A DNA stretch of 64,000 nucleotides from Streptomyces seoulensis. GTDB taxonomy: Bacteria > Actinomycetota > Actinomycetes > Streptomycetales > Streptomycetaceae. Where the stretch lies: NCBI RefSeq assembly GCF_004328625.1, contig NZ_CP032229.1:62001-126000 (forward strand), given 5' to 3'. Position numbers and translations under genes: made by a program. Positions 44,117-54,875 of this stretch are shown here, one piece after another; position 1 is the first letter of the stretch; each line of letters starts with the position of its first letter. The notes beneath the pieces were generated by a model that saw only the letters and a list, made by a program, of their open reading frames with translations, was not told the DNA's origin and ran no database searches.

Positions 44117-44778
44117 CGATCCGCGTGGTGATCGCCGACGACCAGATGATGGTCCGCGAGGGCTTCTCGGTGCTGCTGAACGCGATGCCGGACATCGAGG
44201 TCGCCGGCGAGGCGGTCAACGGCCGGGAGGCGGTCGCCCGGGTACGTGAACTCGCCCCGGACGTCGTGCTGATGGACATCCGCATGCCGGAGATGAACGG
44301 CATCGAGGCGACCCGCGAGATCATCGCGGCCGACGCGACGGCGAAGGTCCTGGTACTCACCACCTTCGACCTGGACGAGTACGTGTACCAGGCACTGCGG
44401 GCCGGCGCCTCCGGCTTCCTGCTCAAGGACGCCTCAGCCCGCCAACTCGCGGACGGTGTGCGGGTGGTGGCCTCCGGAGAGGCGCTGCTCGCGCCCACGG
44501 TCACCAAGCGGCTCATCCACGAGTTCTCCCGCCTCTCCGAGGCCCCGCGCCTGATGCCGGCCGCCCACGCGGCCTACGGCGAGCTGACCGAGCGGGAGAC
44601 GGAGGTGCTGGTGCTGATCGCACAGGGCCTGTCGAACTCCGAGATCGCCGGGCGGCTGGTGGTGGCCGACTCCACCATCAAGACCCATGTGAGCCGCATC
44701 CTGGTGAAGCTGGGCCTGAGGGACCGCACCCAGGCGGCGGTGTTCGCCTACGAGGCGCGGCTGGTCACCCCGGGGTGA
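44113..44778 (+). CDS. LuxR/NarL-family response regulator
   Basis: 221 residues. The receiver domain has D55 in LMDIRMPEMNG as the phosphorylation site, the conserved Thr in VLTTFDLDEY and the Lys in LLKDASARQL. The LuxR helix-turn-helix is LTERETEVLVLIAQGLSNSEIAGRL with TIKTHVSRIL. It is translationally coupled to the kinase. The stop lies at the centre of a 26-bp palindrome. Targets are not visible. Confidence 0.95.
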   Translation: MTIRVVIADDQMMVREGFSVLLNAMPDIEVAGEAVNGREAVARVRELAPDVVLMDIRMPEMNGIEATREIIAADATAKVLVLTTFDLDEYVYQALRAGASGFLLKDASARQLADGVRVVASGEALLAPTVTKRLIHEFSRLSEAPRLMPAAHAAYGELTERETEVLVLIAQGLSNSEIAGRLVVADSTIKTHVSRILVKLGLRDRTQAAVFAYEARLVTPG

Positions 44779-44784
44779 CCAGCC
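44759..44784. terminator. 26-bp perfect palindrome at the convergent stops
   Basis: The left half GGCTGGTCACCCC is mirrored exactly by the right half, and the response-regulator TGA lies within it. It can form a terminator hairpin on either strand between the regulator and the TauD gene. Confidence 0.65.
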
Positions 44785-44791
44785 AGGGGGC

Positions 44792-45766
44792 CTACCAGCG
44801 CCCGGGTTCCGTCCCCACCAGCGACTTGGAGGCGATGCCGTCCACGCCCACGGGCACATCGCCCTGGAGCATCACCCGGTGCATGATCCGGGGGTGGCCG
44901 ACGTGGGCGGTGTCGCCCGGGGCGAGATGGACGGTGGCCCGGTTGTCCCAGAAGGCGACGCTGCCGGGCTCCCAGCGGAAGCGGACGGTGTACTCCGGCC
45001 GCACCACCTGCTCCAGCAGCATCTCCAGCAGGGCCGCGCTCTCCGGCCGGGAGACCCCGGAGATCTGCTCCAGGTAGTACCCGTTGACGAACAGCACCCG
45101 CTCCCCCGTCTCCGGGTGCACCCGCACCAGGGGGTGCTCGGAGGCGACCTGATGGTCCAGCAGATGCCGCAGGTACGCGTCGTCGCCGGGCCGGGGCTGG
45201 TAGCCGACCCCGAGCCGGTGCTCGGCCCTGAGCCCGTCCACGAAGGCGCGTACCGGCGCGGAGAGCCCGGCGTAGGCGGCGGCCAGGTTGGCCCAGGTGG
45301 TGTCGCCGCCGTACGGGGGCACGGTCTCGGCGCGCAGGATCGTCGCGGCGGGCGGGTCGATCCGGGCGCCGTGGTCGCAGTGCCAGCCGCGCAGCAGGGT
45401 GTGCCGGCGCCGGCGCAGCCACTCCTCGTGCTCCATGCCGAACCGGCCGCCCAGCTCCAGCCGGTCGGCGGTGGTCTCCACCTCGGGGAACCCCTCCGGC
45501 GAGGCACTCCCCCGCTTGCGCAGCACCACGGGCTCGCCGAAGCGGCGGGCGAAGGCGACGTGCCCGGCGTGGTCGAGCCGCTGGTCGCGGAAGAAGACCA
45601 CCTTCCAGCGCAGCATCGTCTCCCTGATCAGCGCCACCAGGGAGTCGTCGAGCGGCGCGGCGAGGTCGACGCCGGTGATCTCGGCACCGATGTGCCCGGC
45701 GACCGGTTTCACCGCCACGCCCGCGAGGCGCTCGGGCCGCTCGGCCGAAGTGCTGTCCGTGGTCAT
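44792..45766 (-). CDS. TauD/TfdA family Fe(II)/2-oxoglutarate dioxygenase
   Basis: 324 residues, the taurine/alkylsulfate dioxygenase type. The metal triad is H129-C-D131 in GWHCDHGARI and H296 in PRIMHRVMLQGD. The arginine two residues earlier and WDNRATVHLAPGD are typical. The family takes sulfur from taurine or alkyl sulfates, or hydroxylates other acids. It is a different subfamily from the SyrP-like oxygenase at 3519-4523. No sulfonate transporter is adjacent. Confidence 0.88.
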   Translation of the reverse strand: MTTDSTSAERPERLAGVAVKPVAGHIGAEITGVDLAAPLDDSLVALIRETMLRWKVVFFRDQRLDHAGHVAFARRFGEPVVLRKRGSASPEGFPEVETTADRLELGGRFGMEHEEWLRRRRHTLLRGWHCDHGARIDPPAATILRAETVPPYGGDTTWANLAAAYAGLSAPVRAFVDGLRAEHRLGVGYQPRPGDDAYLRHLLDHQVASEHPLVRVHPETGERVLFVNGYYLEQISGVSRPESAALLEMLLEQVVRPEYTVRFRWEPGSVAFWDNRATVHLAPGDTAHVGHPRIMHRVMLQGDVPVGVDGIASKSLVGTEPGRW

Positions 45767-45872
45767 GTGTGCGCTCCCGAGGGTCGTCGTACGGGCCTCA
45801 CCGTGATCGTGACAGCCGGGCGGCGCCCTTGGCGAGCGCCGACCGCTGACACCTGCCGCGCAAAGACAGCGC

Positions 45873-46334
45873 TCAGCCCTTCGCCGCCCGCAGCGCGGCC
45901 AGCGCCCGGTCGGCGTGGGTGTTCATGCGCAGTTCGCTGCGGACGATCTCCAGGACCGTGCGGTCCTGCCCGATGACGAAGGTGACCCGCTTGGTGGGCG
46001 CGAGCGTGAACCCCCGCTTGACGCCGAAGCGTTCACGGATCGCGCCGTCGGTGTCGGAGAGCAGGGGCATGCCGAGGGTGTGCCGCCCGGCGAACTCCTG
46101 CTGCTTCTCCACGGTGTCACCGCTGACGCCCACGGGTTGAGCACCGGCGGCGGCGAACTCGCCCGCCAGGTCCCGGAAGTGGCACGCCTCGGCGGTGCAG
46201 CCGGAGGTGAGGGCGGCCGGGTAGAAGAACAGCACGACCGGGCCGCCGGCCAGCAGTTCGGTCAGCCGGCGTTCGGTGCCGGTCTCGTCCGGCAGGGTGA
46301 AGTCCTCGACGGTGTCGCCGACTTGGAGGCTCAT
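45873..46334 (-). CDS. bcp: Thioredoxin-dependent peroxiredoxin (BCP/PrxQ type)
   Basis: 153 residues. The peroxidatic cysteine is C46 and the resolving cysteine C51 (SGCTAEACHF), the C-x4-C pattern of atypical PrxQ enzymes. The FYPAALTSGC motif is present (usually FYP-x-x-x-T). It reduces peroxides with thioredoxin. The start overlaps the stop of the DoxX-like gene (ATGA), so the two are co-translated. Confidence 0.92.
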   Translation of the reverse strand: MSLQVGDTVEDFTLPDETGTERRLTELLAGGPVVLFFYPAALTSGCTAEACHFRDLAGEFAAAGAQPVGVSGDTVEKQQEFAGRHTLGMPLLSDTDGAIRERFGVKRGFTLAPTKRVTFVIGQDRTVLEIVRSELRMNTHADRALAALRAAKG

Positions 46335-46705
46335 GACTGTCCCTTCGCGGTACGGGCGACGCCCCGGGCCCACAGCACCAGCGGCACCTGGAGAGGCAGC
46401 CGGGCGAGGGAGGCGGTGCGCTGCGGGGTGGGGCGGTGCCGCCAGTCGACGGCCATCTTGACGTTGGCCGGGAAGACCCCGACGAAGAAGGCGGCGGCGG
46501 CCTTCGCGGCGGGCGCGCGGGTCGCGGGCACGGCGACCCCGGCGGCGAGGGCGAGTTCGGCGACTCCGCTGGCGTAGGTCCAGCTGCGGGGCGAGCCGGG
46601 CAGGGCGCGGGGGACGAGCCCGTCGAACATCTTGGGCGCGGCGAGGTGGGCGATCCCGGCCGAGGCCAGCAGACCGGCGAGCAGCAGGGGCGAGCGTGGG
46701 GGCAC
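46331..46705 (-). CDS. DoxX family membrane protein
   Basis: 124 residues with four hydrophobic segments, in the DoxX-like pattern (PLLLAGLLASAGIAHLAAPKMFDGLVP and ASGVAELALAAGVAVP). These proteins are linked to respiratory or redox stress, with no fixed biochemical role. GTG 46705 follows GAAGGAGACATC; longer frames have no site. It is coupled to the downstream peroxiredoxin gene. Confidence 0.87.
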   Translation of the reverse strand: MPPRSPLLLAGLLASAGIAHLAAPKMFDGLVPRALPGSPRSWTYASGVAELALAAGVAVPATRAPAAKAAAAFFVGVFPANVKMAVDWRHRPTPQRTASLARLPLQVPLVLWARGVARTAKGQS

Positions 46706-46854
46706 GATGTCTCCTTCGAGAGCCTGCCGCCGGATATTACTTGACGGTAGGGGCGGGTCGGCGGCTCGGGTGCGGGCGCGGCGGCGGCAGCCGTTCGGGC
46801 GAACCCTCGGCGCGGGGCGCGTGGTGGCGTCCGGCACGGTCGACATGTTCTGCC

Positions 46855-47856
46855 GTGACCGTCGCCCCGCTGCCGTTCGTCCGCCCCATGCTCGCCACCC
46901 CCGGCACCCTGCCGCAGCCCGCCCAGGACGCGCGCTGGGCGTACGAGACCAAGCAGGACGGGCAGCGGGTGATGGCCTACCTGCCCGGCGACGGGACCCT
47001 GCTGCTGCGCGCCCGCTCCGGGGACGACATCACCGCCGCCTATCCCGAACTCGGGCCGCTGGCGGACGCCTTGGGGGACACTCCCGCGATCCTGGACGGC
47101 GAGGTGCTGGCGCTGGACGCGGAGGGCCGGGCCGACTTCCAGGCGTTGCAGAACCGGATGGGCCTCGCGCACACCCCGGCCCTGGCGGCACACCGGGCGG
47201 CGCGGACACCGGTCCACCTGGTGCTGTTCGACGTGCCGTACCTCGCCGGCGCCCAGGTGGCGACCCCGTACGCGCGGCGCCGCGAACTGCTCACGGGGCT
47301 CGGCTTGGACGGTCCGCGCTGGTCGGTGCCGGGGGCGGTGGTGGGGCACGGCGCCGAGGCGCTGCGGATGACGCGGGAGCACGGCCTGGAGGGGGTGGTG
47401 TGCAAGCGGCTGGACTCGGTGTACGAGCCGGGCGTCCGCTCCCGGAACTGGATCAAGATCCGGAACACCCGGAGCGCGGACGTGATCGTCGGCGGCTGGC
47501 TGCCCGGCAAGGGGCGCCTGTCCGGGCTGCCGGGCGCGGTGCTGGTCGGTCAGCGCGCCGGAGGGCGGCTGGTGTACGCGGGCCGGGTGGGCACCGGGTG
47601 GAGCGAGGGTGAGCGCACCGAGCTGGCCGCGCTGCTGGCGGCCTCGGCGAGCGAGCGGTGCCCCTTCGATCCCGTGCCCCGGATTCCGGGGGCGCGCTGG
47701 GTGCTGCCCCGGCTGGTCGGCGAGGTCGGCTTCAGCACCCGGACGCGGGCTGGGCTGCTGCGCCAGCCGAGCTGGCTGCGTCTGCGCCCGGACCTGACCC
47801 CCGAGGACTCGGCGGCGGACCAACCCGAGGGGGCGGACCTTCCCGAGGAGCCGTGA
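46855..47856 (+). CDS. ATP-dependent DNA ligase (LigC-like)
   Basis: 333 residues. The adenylated lysine is K33 in ETKQDGQRV (KxDGxR motif). Other ligase motifs are ILDGEVLALD (motif III), HGLEGVVCKRLDSVYEPG (IV) and WIKIR (V), then an OB-fold domain ends the protein. It is short and has no polymerase or nuclease domain, so it fits the LigC group of actinobacterial repair ligases more than the multidomain LigD. No Ku gene is nearby. GTG 46855 is the nearest upstream start of the core. Confidence 0.88.
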   Translation: MTVAPLPFVRPMLATPGTLPQPAQDARWAYETKQDGQRVMAYLPGDGTLLLRARSGDDITAAYPELGPLADALGDTPAILDGEVLALDAEGRADFQALQNRMGLAHTPALAAHRAARTPVHLVLFDVPYLAGAQVATPYARRRELLTGLGLDGPRWSVPGAVVGHGAEALRMTREHGLEGVVCKRLDSVYEPGVRSRNWIKIRNTRSADVIVGGWLPGKGRLSGLPGAVLVGQRAGGRLVYAGRVGTGWSEGERTELAALLAASASERCPFDPVPRIPGARWVLPRLVGEVGFSTRTRAGLLRQPSWLRLRPDLTPEDSAADQPEGADLPEEP

Positions 47857-47965
47857 GCGCCCGGCTGACAGGATTTCATCTGTGGGACAGGTGGGACGGC
47901 TTCACAGCGGGCCCTCCGGCCGGGATGCTGAACTGCCCTGTCCCCCACAGCAGTTGGAGATTGAA

Positions 47966-48742
47966 GTGGGTTCGTCCACGTCCCGCCGACGGCGCGGCAG
48001 ATGGCTCGCCACGCTCACCGGCGCCGCCACCCTCGTGATCGCCTTCCCGGCCGCGGCCTTCGCCGCTCCCCCGCTCGCCCTCCCGGTCAACGCCACGGCC
48101 GAGGAGCTGAAGTACCAGCCCGCGTTCGACTACGACACCGACGGCTGCTACTCGACGCCCGCGATCGGCCCCGACGGCACGGTCAACCCGGGCCTGAAGC
48201 CGACCGGCGCGCTCAACGGCAACTGCCGTGACGCCTCGGACCTGGACAACACCAACGGCTACTCGCGGGCCAAGTGCAACAACGGCTGGTGCGGCTATCT
48301 CTACGGCCTGTACTTCGAGAAGGACCAGGCACTGCCCGGCAGCAGCATCGGCGGCCACCGCAACGACTGGGAGCACGTGGTGGTGTGGGTCCAGGACGGG
48401 CAGACGCGGTACGTGTCGACGTCCAACCACGGCTCCTTCACCGTGCACCCTGCCTCCGAGGTCCGCTTCGAGGGCACGCACGCGAAGGTCGTCTATCACA
48501 AGGACGGCATCGGCACGCACTGCTTCCGGCTGGCGAACACCAACGACGAGCCGCCGGAGAACCACAAGCACACCTGGCAGTACCCGGCGCTGGTCGGCTG
48601 GGACGGATACCCGCCCGGTCTGCGCGACAAGCTGAGCACCTATGACTTCGGCAGCGCCAACTTCGGCCTGAAGGACGCGAGTTTCGCCTCGCACCTGGCG
48701 TCGGCGAAGCCGTCCGGCATCCCCTTCGACCCGAACGCCTGA
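47966..48742 (+). CDS. NPP1 (necrosis-inducing, NLP-like) secreted protein
   Basis: 258 residues. The N-terminus (RRRRGRW) and the following hydrophobic stretch look like a Sec or Tat-like signal. The NLP motif is G130-H-R-N133-D-W-E136, close to the canonical GHRHDWE except that the second His is Asn. There are several cysteines in the first half, two of them in AKCNNGWCGY. In plants, NLPs lyse membranes by binding sphingolipids; the bacterial ones are mostly untested. GTG 47966 has GGAG 9 bases upstream. A hairpin follows the stop. Confidence 0.87.
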   Translation: MGSSTSRRRRGRWLATLTGAATLVIAFPAAAFAAPPLALPVNATAEELKYQPAFDYDTDGCYSTPAIGPDGTVNPGLKPTGALNGNCRDASDLDNTNGYSRAKCNNGWCGYLYGLYFEKDQALPGSSIGGHRNDWEHVVVWVQDGQTRYVSTSNHGSFTVHPASEVRFEGTHAKVVYHKDGIGTHCFRLANTNDEPPENHKHTWQYPALVGWDGYPPGLRDKLSTYDFGSANFGLKDASFASHLASAKPSGIPFDPNA

Positions 48743-48756
48743 CCCTTTGAGGCCGG

Positions 48757-48779
48757 CCCGGCGCCCGTCAGGCGCCGGG
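48757..48779. terminator. Terminator between convergent NPP1 and hypothetical genes
   Basis: Perfect 9-bp stem CCCGGCGCC / GGCGCCGGG, 5-base loop. It overlaps the stop of the minus-strand gene. Confidence 0.65.
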
Positions 48780-49307
48780 TTCGGTCCGTTCCTCCAGGTA
48801 CGCGGTGAGCTGGTGCGCCAGACTGTCCGGCCCGCAGGCCGCGGCGGTGGCCACCTGGGCGGTCTCGGTGAGGCCGATGCCGCCGGCCCACAGCCGGCGG
48901 TCGGTCCACTCGTCGTCCACCCGCAGATGGACCTGGACGTCGACATGGGTGAGGGCGTCCTCGGCGGCGGCCGCGTGGACCACGGCGGTGGCGCGGCGCA
49001 GCGGGTACACGTCGAAGCCCTCGATGAACTGCGAGTTGCGCCAGTCGATGAAGGCGCCCTCGCCGTCGGCGCCGACCCGGACGTCGATCTGACCGTCCTC
49101 GAGCTGGACGCTGCACGGGCGGGTGCCCCGGTTCTCGATCGTCACCCGGACGCTGAAGTACGTCAGCCCGGCCGCGGCGTCGTCGCGCCCCCGGGGCGGT
49201 TCGGCCGTCTCCAGACGGTGGACGCGGACCCGCAGACCGGCGTGTTCGCCGTATTCCTGCCAGTCACCGACCACGTTCGGCTCGTACACAGTGCCCCTCT
49301 CGACCAT
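48768..49307 (-). CDS. Hypothetical beta-rich protein
   Basis: 179 residues if it starts at ATG 49307. GTG at 49289 is better placed behind GAGAGGGG and would give 173. It is acidic, soluble and beta-rich, with RVTIENRGTRPCSVQLED resembling the immunoglobulin-like fold of DUF4352 proteins. I see no signal peptide or catalytic motif. Its neighbours do not suggest a role. Confidence 0.6.
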   Translation of the reverse strand: MVERGTVYEPNVVGDWQEYGEHAGLRVRVHRLETAEPPRGRDDAAAGLTYFSVRVTIENRGTRPCSVQLEDGQIDVRVGADGEGAFIDWRNSQFIEGFDVYPLRRATAVVHAAAAEDALTHVDVQVHLRVDDEWTDRRLWAGGIGLTETAQVATAAACGPDSLAHQLTAYLEERTEPGA

Positions 49308-49646
49308 CCGCGAGCTGCTGTCTATCCGTGTGCTCAGCACACTGTCAAATGAGCGGAATGCCACATGGCCAGGCGGTTCGCCCGCTTCGCTCGGTGATCA
49401 AGCCGTGCCCAGGAGAAACCGTCCGGGCGGGTGCGCGGACACCGCTCGCGCGCGTGCCGCACATCACTCCGGGCGACCGCCTCTCACGGCCCGCGTCCAT
49501 GGAGCCACCCACTCCAAAACCGGGTCAAGACCGACACGGGTTTCGTCCCTTATTGGCATGTTTGTTTGTTTTTGCCGCACACTGGGGATGAGGGATTGCA
49601 GTGCCGAATGTGCCTGTCGTCCCAGCCCGCGAGAGAAGTGCACGCG
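49308..49646. other. Intergenic region upstream of the sigma factor
   Basis: 339 bases between a minus-strand hypothetical gene and the sigma gene. The frame of the sigma gene is open up to 49431 but has no ribosome site. The only clear signal is the SigB-like promoter listed separately. Confidence 0.4.
49564..49589 (+). promoter_or_regulatory. Candidate SigB-type promoter of the sigma factor gene
   Basis: GTTT, 16 bases, then GGGGAT: this resembles the SigB consensus GNNT-N14-16-GGGTA(C/T) with one or two deviations. It lies about 55 bases before the ATG and would imply autoregulation by a SigB-family sigma. Confidence 0.35.
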
Positions 49647-50438
49647 ATGTCTGTAACTGGCAGCACGAAAACCCACCCGCACGACGACGCCCCCGACACC
49701 GCCCACGCCTTCGAGCGCCTTTCCGGACTGCCCGAGGGCCCCGAGCGCGCGGCGCTCCGGGACGAGCTGGTGCGGCTGTGGCTGCCCATGGCCGAGCGGA
49801 TCGCCGTCCGCTTCCGCGGCCGCGGCGAGTCCCTGGAGGATCTCTACCAGGTGGCCGCCCTGGGCCTGGTCAAGGCGGTGGACCATTACGACCCCGAGCG
49901 CGGCCGGGCCTTCGAGGCGTACGCCGTGCCGACGATCACCGGCGAGATCAAGCGTCACTTCCGGGACCACATGTGGACCCTGCACGTGCCGCGCCGGGTG
50001 CAGGACCTGCGCAACCGGGTCCGCAGCGCCGGCAAGGAACTCGCGCAGACCATCCCCGGCCGGCCGCCCACCGTGGCGGAGCTGGCGGCGCACACCCGGC
50101 TCAGCGAGGACGAGGTGCGTACCGGCATGGAGGCGCTGGAGTGCTTCTCCGCGCTGTCCCTGGACGCCGACGTGGCCGGCACGGACGGATACGCGCTCGG
50201 CGACTCGCTGGGCGAGCCCGACCCCGGCTTCGACCTCGTGGTGGACCGGGCGGCCGTCAAGCCCTGCCTCGCGGCACTGCCCGAGCGCGAGCGCACCATC
50301 CTCTACCTGCGCTTCTTCGGCGGTATGACACAGAGCGGGATCGCGGAGCAGCTCGGCATATCGCAGATGCACGTCTCCCGGCTGCTGAGCGGCTGCTTCG
50401 ACCGGCTGCGCGAGGAGCTGCTCACCGAGTCCGGCTGA
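49647..50438 (+). CDS. RNA polymerase sigma factor, SigB/SigF/SigG family
   Basis: 263 residues. Region 2 contains RFRGRGESLEDLYQVAALGLVKAVDHYDPERGRAFEAYAVPTITGEIKRHFRDH; region 3 begins WTLHVPRRVQDLRN; region 4 is LPERERTILYLRFFGGMTQSGIAEQLGISQMHVSRLL. These are characteristic of stress and sporulation sigma factors in streptomycetes. No anti-sigma gene is adjacent, though RsbW-like proteins are encoded at 7765, 19013 and 53658. ATG 49647 has GAGAGAAG upstream. Confidence 0.94.
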   Translation: MSVTGSTKTHPHDDAPDTAHAFERLSGLPEGPERAALRDELVRLWLPMAERIAVRFRGRGESLEDLYQVAALGLVKAVDHYDPERGRAFEAYAVPTITGEIKRHFRDHMWTLHVPRRVQDLRNRVRSAGKELAQTIPGRPPTVAELAAHTRLSEDEVRTGMEALECFSALSLDADVAGTDGYALGDSLGEPDPGFDLVVDRAAVKPCLAALPERERTILYLRFFGGMTQSGIAEQLGISQMHVSRLLSGCFDRLREELLTESG

Positions 50439-50648
50439 GGCCGCGTCTCCCCCGCATCGCCCTACCTTTCACTCTTTCGGGCGAGAGCCGCCCACCGTCG
50501 TGACGCCCCGGACGCGCTGCGTGGCCGGGGGATGCCGGCGCACATCAGGGCCCTTCCGCGGGGTAGTCGGGAGGCAGCCGACCCCCTTCCGGCCGGACAC
50601 TGGTCGAGACCGGTGGCCGCCGGGCCCCGAGAGCAGGACGCGACCGTC

Positions 50649-51461
50649 ATGAATCACCACACATCCGTCAGCGGTGGCTTGAGGAAGAAGAAGGACGCCG
50701 TCTCGACGCACTCCGTCTTCGGCGCCCCCTGCTGGGTGAGCCTGACCAGCCGCGACCTCGACGCCACCGAGGAGTTCTACAGCGCCGTGCTCGGCTGGCG
50801 CTGGCGCGACGCCCGCCTCGGCGACCACTTCCGGATCGCGCTGGCGGACGGCGTGCCGATCGCCGGGATCGCCGCGGTCGCCGGGATGTGGCAGACGGCG
50901 GTGGCCTGGACCCCGTACTTCGCCGTCCCCGACGCCGACGTGGCGGTGGCCCGGGTGCGGGAGCGGGGCGGCACGGCGGCCGTGGGCCCGCTGTCCTTCC
51001 CGCCCGGCCGGGGCGCGCTGCTCGCGGACCGGGACGGGGCGACCTTCGGCATCTGGCAGGGCGAGCTGTTCTCCGACTGGGAGTCCTGGCGCCGCACCGC
51101 CCCCGCCTTCATCCGCCTGCACACCCGCAACGCCTTCGACTCGGCGATCTTCTACGGCGAGGTGCTGGACTGGGCCACCGGGAAGCCGGGCTGCTGCGAG
51201 GTCGAGTACGAGGGCGGCGAGGTGGTGCTGCGCAGCCAGGGCACGGTGGTGGCGCGGATCGACTCCGGCGCGGTGGAGGCGGCCCCGGACCCCTCGGTGC
51301 GGCCGCACTGGCAGGTCCACTTCTCGGTGGACGACGTGGCGCGCTGCGCCCGCAGCGCCGAGAAGCACGGCGGCAGCGTGCTGAGCGAGAGCGAGCTGGA
51401 GGCGGTCCTGCGGGACCAGGACGGCGCCCAGTTCACCGTGACCGCGCGCGACCCGCGCTGA
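50649..51461 (+). CDS. VOC family protein (two glyoxalase-like domains)
   Basis: 270 residues containing two copies of the betaalphabetabetabeta VOC module: WVSLTSRDLDATEEFYSAVLGW in the first half and FIRLHTRNAFDSAIFYGEVLDW in the second. The family includes glyoxalases, ring-cleaving dioxygenases and resistance proteins. The metal ligand His is replaced in both modules as far as I can read, so binding rather than catalysis is possible. ATG 50649 has AGCAGGA upstream. A long terminator follows. Confidence 0.85.
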   Translation: MNHHTSVSGGLRKKKDAVSTHSVFGAPCWVSLTSRDLDATEEFYSAVLGWRWRDARLGDHFRIALADGVPIAGIAAVAGMWQTAVAWTPYFAVPDADVAVARVRERGGTAAVGPLSFPPGRGALLADRDGATFGIWQGELFSDWESWRRTAPAFIRLHTRNAFDSAIFYGEVLDWATGKPGCCEVEYEGGEVVLRSQGTVVARIDSGAVEAAPDPSVRPHWQVHFSVDDVARCARSAEKHGGSVLSESELEAVLRDQDGAQFTVTARDPR

Positions 51462-51462
51462 C

Positions 51463-51516
51463 GGACAGCGAAGAGGGCGCCCACCGGATCTCCGGTGGGC
51501 GCCCTCTTCGCTGTCC
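51463..51516. terminator. Very long bidirectional terminator
   Basis: Perfect 26-bp inverted repeat (left arm begins GGACAGCGAAGAG) separated by two bases, with its outer ends within 4 bases of the two convergent stops (VOC and glgX). Confidence 0.9.
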
Positions 51517-51519
51517 CGC

Positions 51520-53657
<2,138 letters not shown>

Positions 53658-53661
<4 letters not shown>

Positions 53662-54161
53662 CGGGCGCCCACCGGAGTGCGGGGCACCTCGGCGGCCCGT
53701 TCGGGCACCGGGACCGCGCGGGGTACGCGCAGCATCCGGCGGATGTGCGGCGAGGGAGCGGTCGGGACCAGCGGAACCCGCTGGCCGGCGCGGGCACGCT
53801 GCGAGAACCAGATGATCCTGGCCCCGGTCTCGGTGGCGCAGCAGCCCCACCCGTCGCTCATGGCGGCGATGTCCGCGAGGCAGGCGCGCAGACCCTCGTC
53901 CGGGGCGAGGTCGCGGTCGCCGCCGCCGATGGCGGTGATGAGGTGCTGGCCGTTCCACCACATCTCGATGGAGGTGGTGGTGGCCGGGGCGTGCTGGTCG
54001 ATGGCGCGCAGCAGAATCTCGGTGCCGCGACGGACGGGGTCCACGAGATTGTCGAGGTCCCAGTGGCTGAGGTGGGCGGCCAGGATGCGGCTGACCTGTC
54101 CCACCCGTTCCGGGCTGACTTCCACATCGAGGTGGTAGTAGCGAGGCACTCCGGTCTCCAT
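53658..54161 (-). CDS. RsbW-like ATP-binding protein linked to glgX
   Basis: 167 residues. The central GHKL ATPase domain has DNLVDPVRRGTEILLRAIDQHAP as the N-box and less conserved glycine boxes (GWGCCATETGARIIWF). A basic Pro/Arg tail follows. It may regulate an anti-sigma antagonist or be a degenerate kinase. Its tight GTGA overlap with glgX is notable, as this would tie glucan breakdown to a switch kinase. ATG has GAGGAG upstream. Confidence 0.8.
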
Positions 54162-54463
54162 TGTCGCTTGCTCCTCACCGGCGAAGCTCCTGCTCCACGG
54201 CCGTCCGGCGGGATCACCGGACACTCAGCGTGAACGTCAGTCGCTTCTGAGTCACCACCCACACTGCGGCTGCTACGCCATTCGTGCAACACGAGCATCA
54301 CGAACGGCGGGGTCGTTGAAGATCCAACAGGACGGAGTGTGTTTACCCGTGCACCATGAGTGAAAGCCCTCGAACGCCGTAACGGTTCCGCGCCCTCCCG
54401 TGCCCGGACACCACCCGACCGTCGGGAACGCGACGTCGAGAGCCGTGGAAGGTGAAGGGGACC
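54162..54463. other. Divergent promoter region of the two glucan gene groups
   Basis: 302 bases between the ATPase-glgX genes (minus) and the DUF5133-glgE operon (plus). It has a SigB-like promoter on the minus strand (listed separately). I see no obvious operator. Confidence 0.45.
54343..54367 (-). promoter_or_regulatory. Candidate SigB-type promoter reading toward the ATPase-glgX genes
   Basis: On the minus strand GCTT (54364-54367), 15 bases, GGGTAA (54343-54348), against the consensus GNNT-N14-16-GGGTA(C/T). It is about 180 bases upstream of the ATPase start. Confidence 0.35.
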
Positions 54464-54763
54464 ATGCTGCTACCCGCCAAGGCCGAAGTGGCCCGGCAGT
54501 TGCGGCGTTACCGGGCGTGGGAGCGCGTGATGCTCGCCTCGCCCCACGACCGCACGGTCCGGAGCACCTTCGAGGACTCGGGCTACACGTTGTGCGTTTT
54601 GATGGGAAAACGCTGCGCCAGGGAGGCGGCGGACGCCGCGGAGCGTTATCTGCGCTCCACCCCGCCCGGCCGGCTGAGCGAGCAGGACGGGCGGCCGCAG
54701 CCCGGACGGACGGCGCGACGCGCGCAGTCACCGGAGCGGCGATCCACGGCGCCAAGCCCCTGA
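54464..54763 (+). CDS. DUF5133 domain protein
   Basis: 99 residues. The first two thirds match DUF5133: MLLPAKAEVARQLRRYRAW, TFEDSGYTLCVLMGKRCAREAADAAERYL. The tail is Arg/Pro-rich and disordered. It is a small cytoplasmic streptomycete protein of unknown function. The start has GAAGGGG upstream. It is separated from glgE by a hairpin, so it may be transcribed on its own or be the leader gene of the glgE operon. Confidence 0.85.
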   Translation: MLLPAKAEVARQLRRYRAWERVMLASPHDRTVRSTFEDSGYTLCVLMGKRCAREAADAAERYLRSTPPGRLSEQDGRPQPGRTARRAQSPERRSTAPSP

Positions 54764-54823
54764 CCTGGCACCGTACATGGCGTTCCCCTACGGGACGGCA
54801 CCTGCCGGCCCCGTATCCAGGAC

Positions 54824-54856
54824 CGCGAAGCCGGGCCCCGTGTGCCCGGCTTCGCG
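54824..54856 (+). terminator. Hairpin between DUF5133 and glgE
   Basis: Perfect 13-bp stem CGCGAAGCCGGGC / GCCCGGCTTCGCG with a 7-base loop. It ends 20 bases before the glgE start, so it may terminate or attenuate transcription before the operon, or mask the ribosome site region. Confidence 0.6.
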
Positions 54857-54875
54857 CACGGCGGAGGTGAGATCC

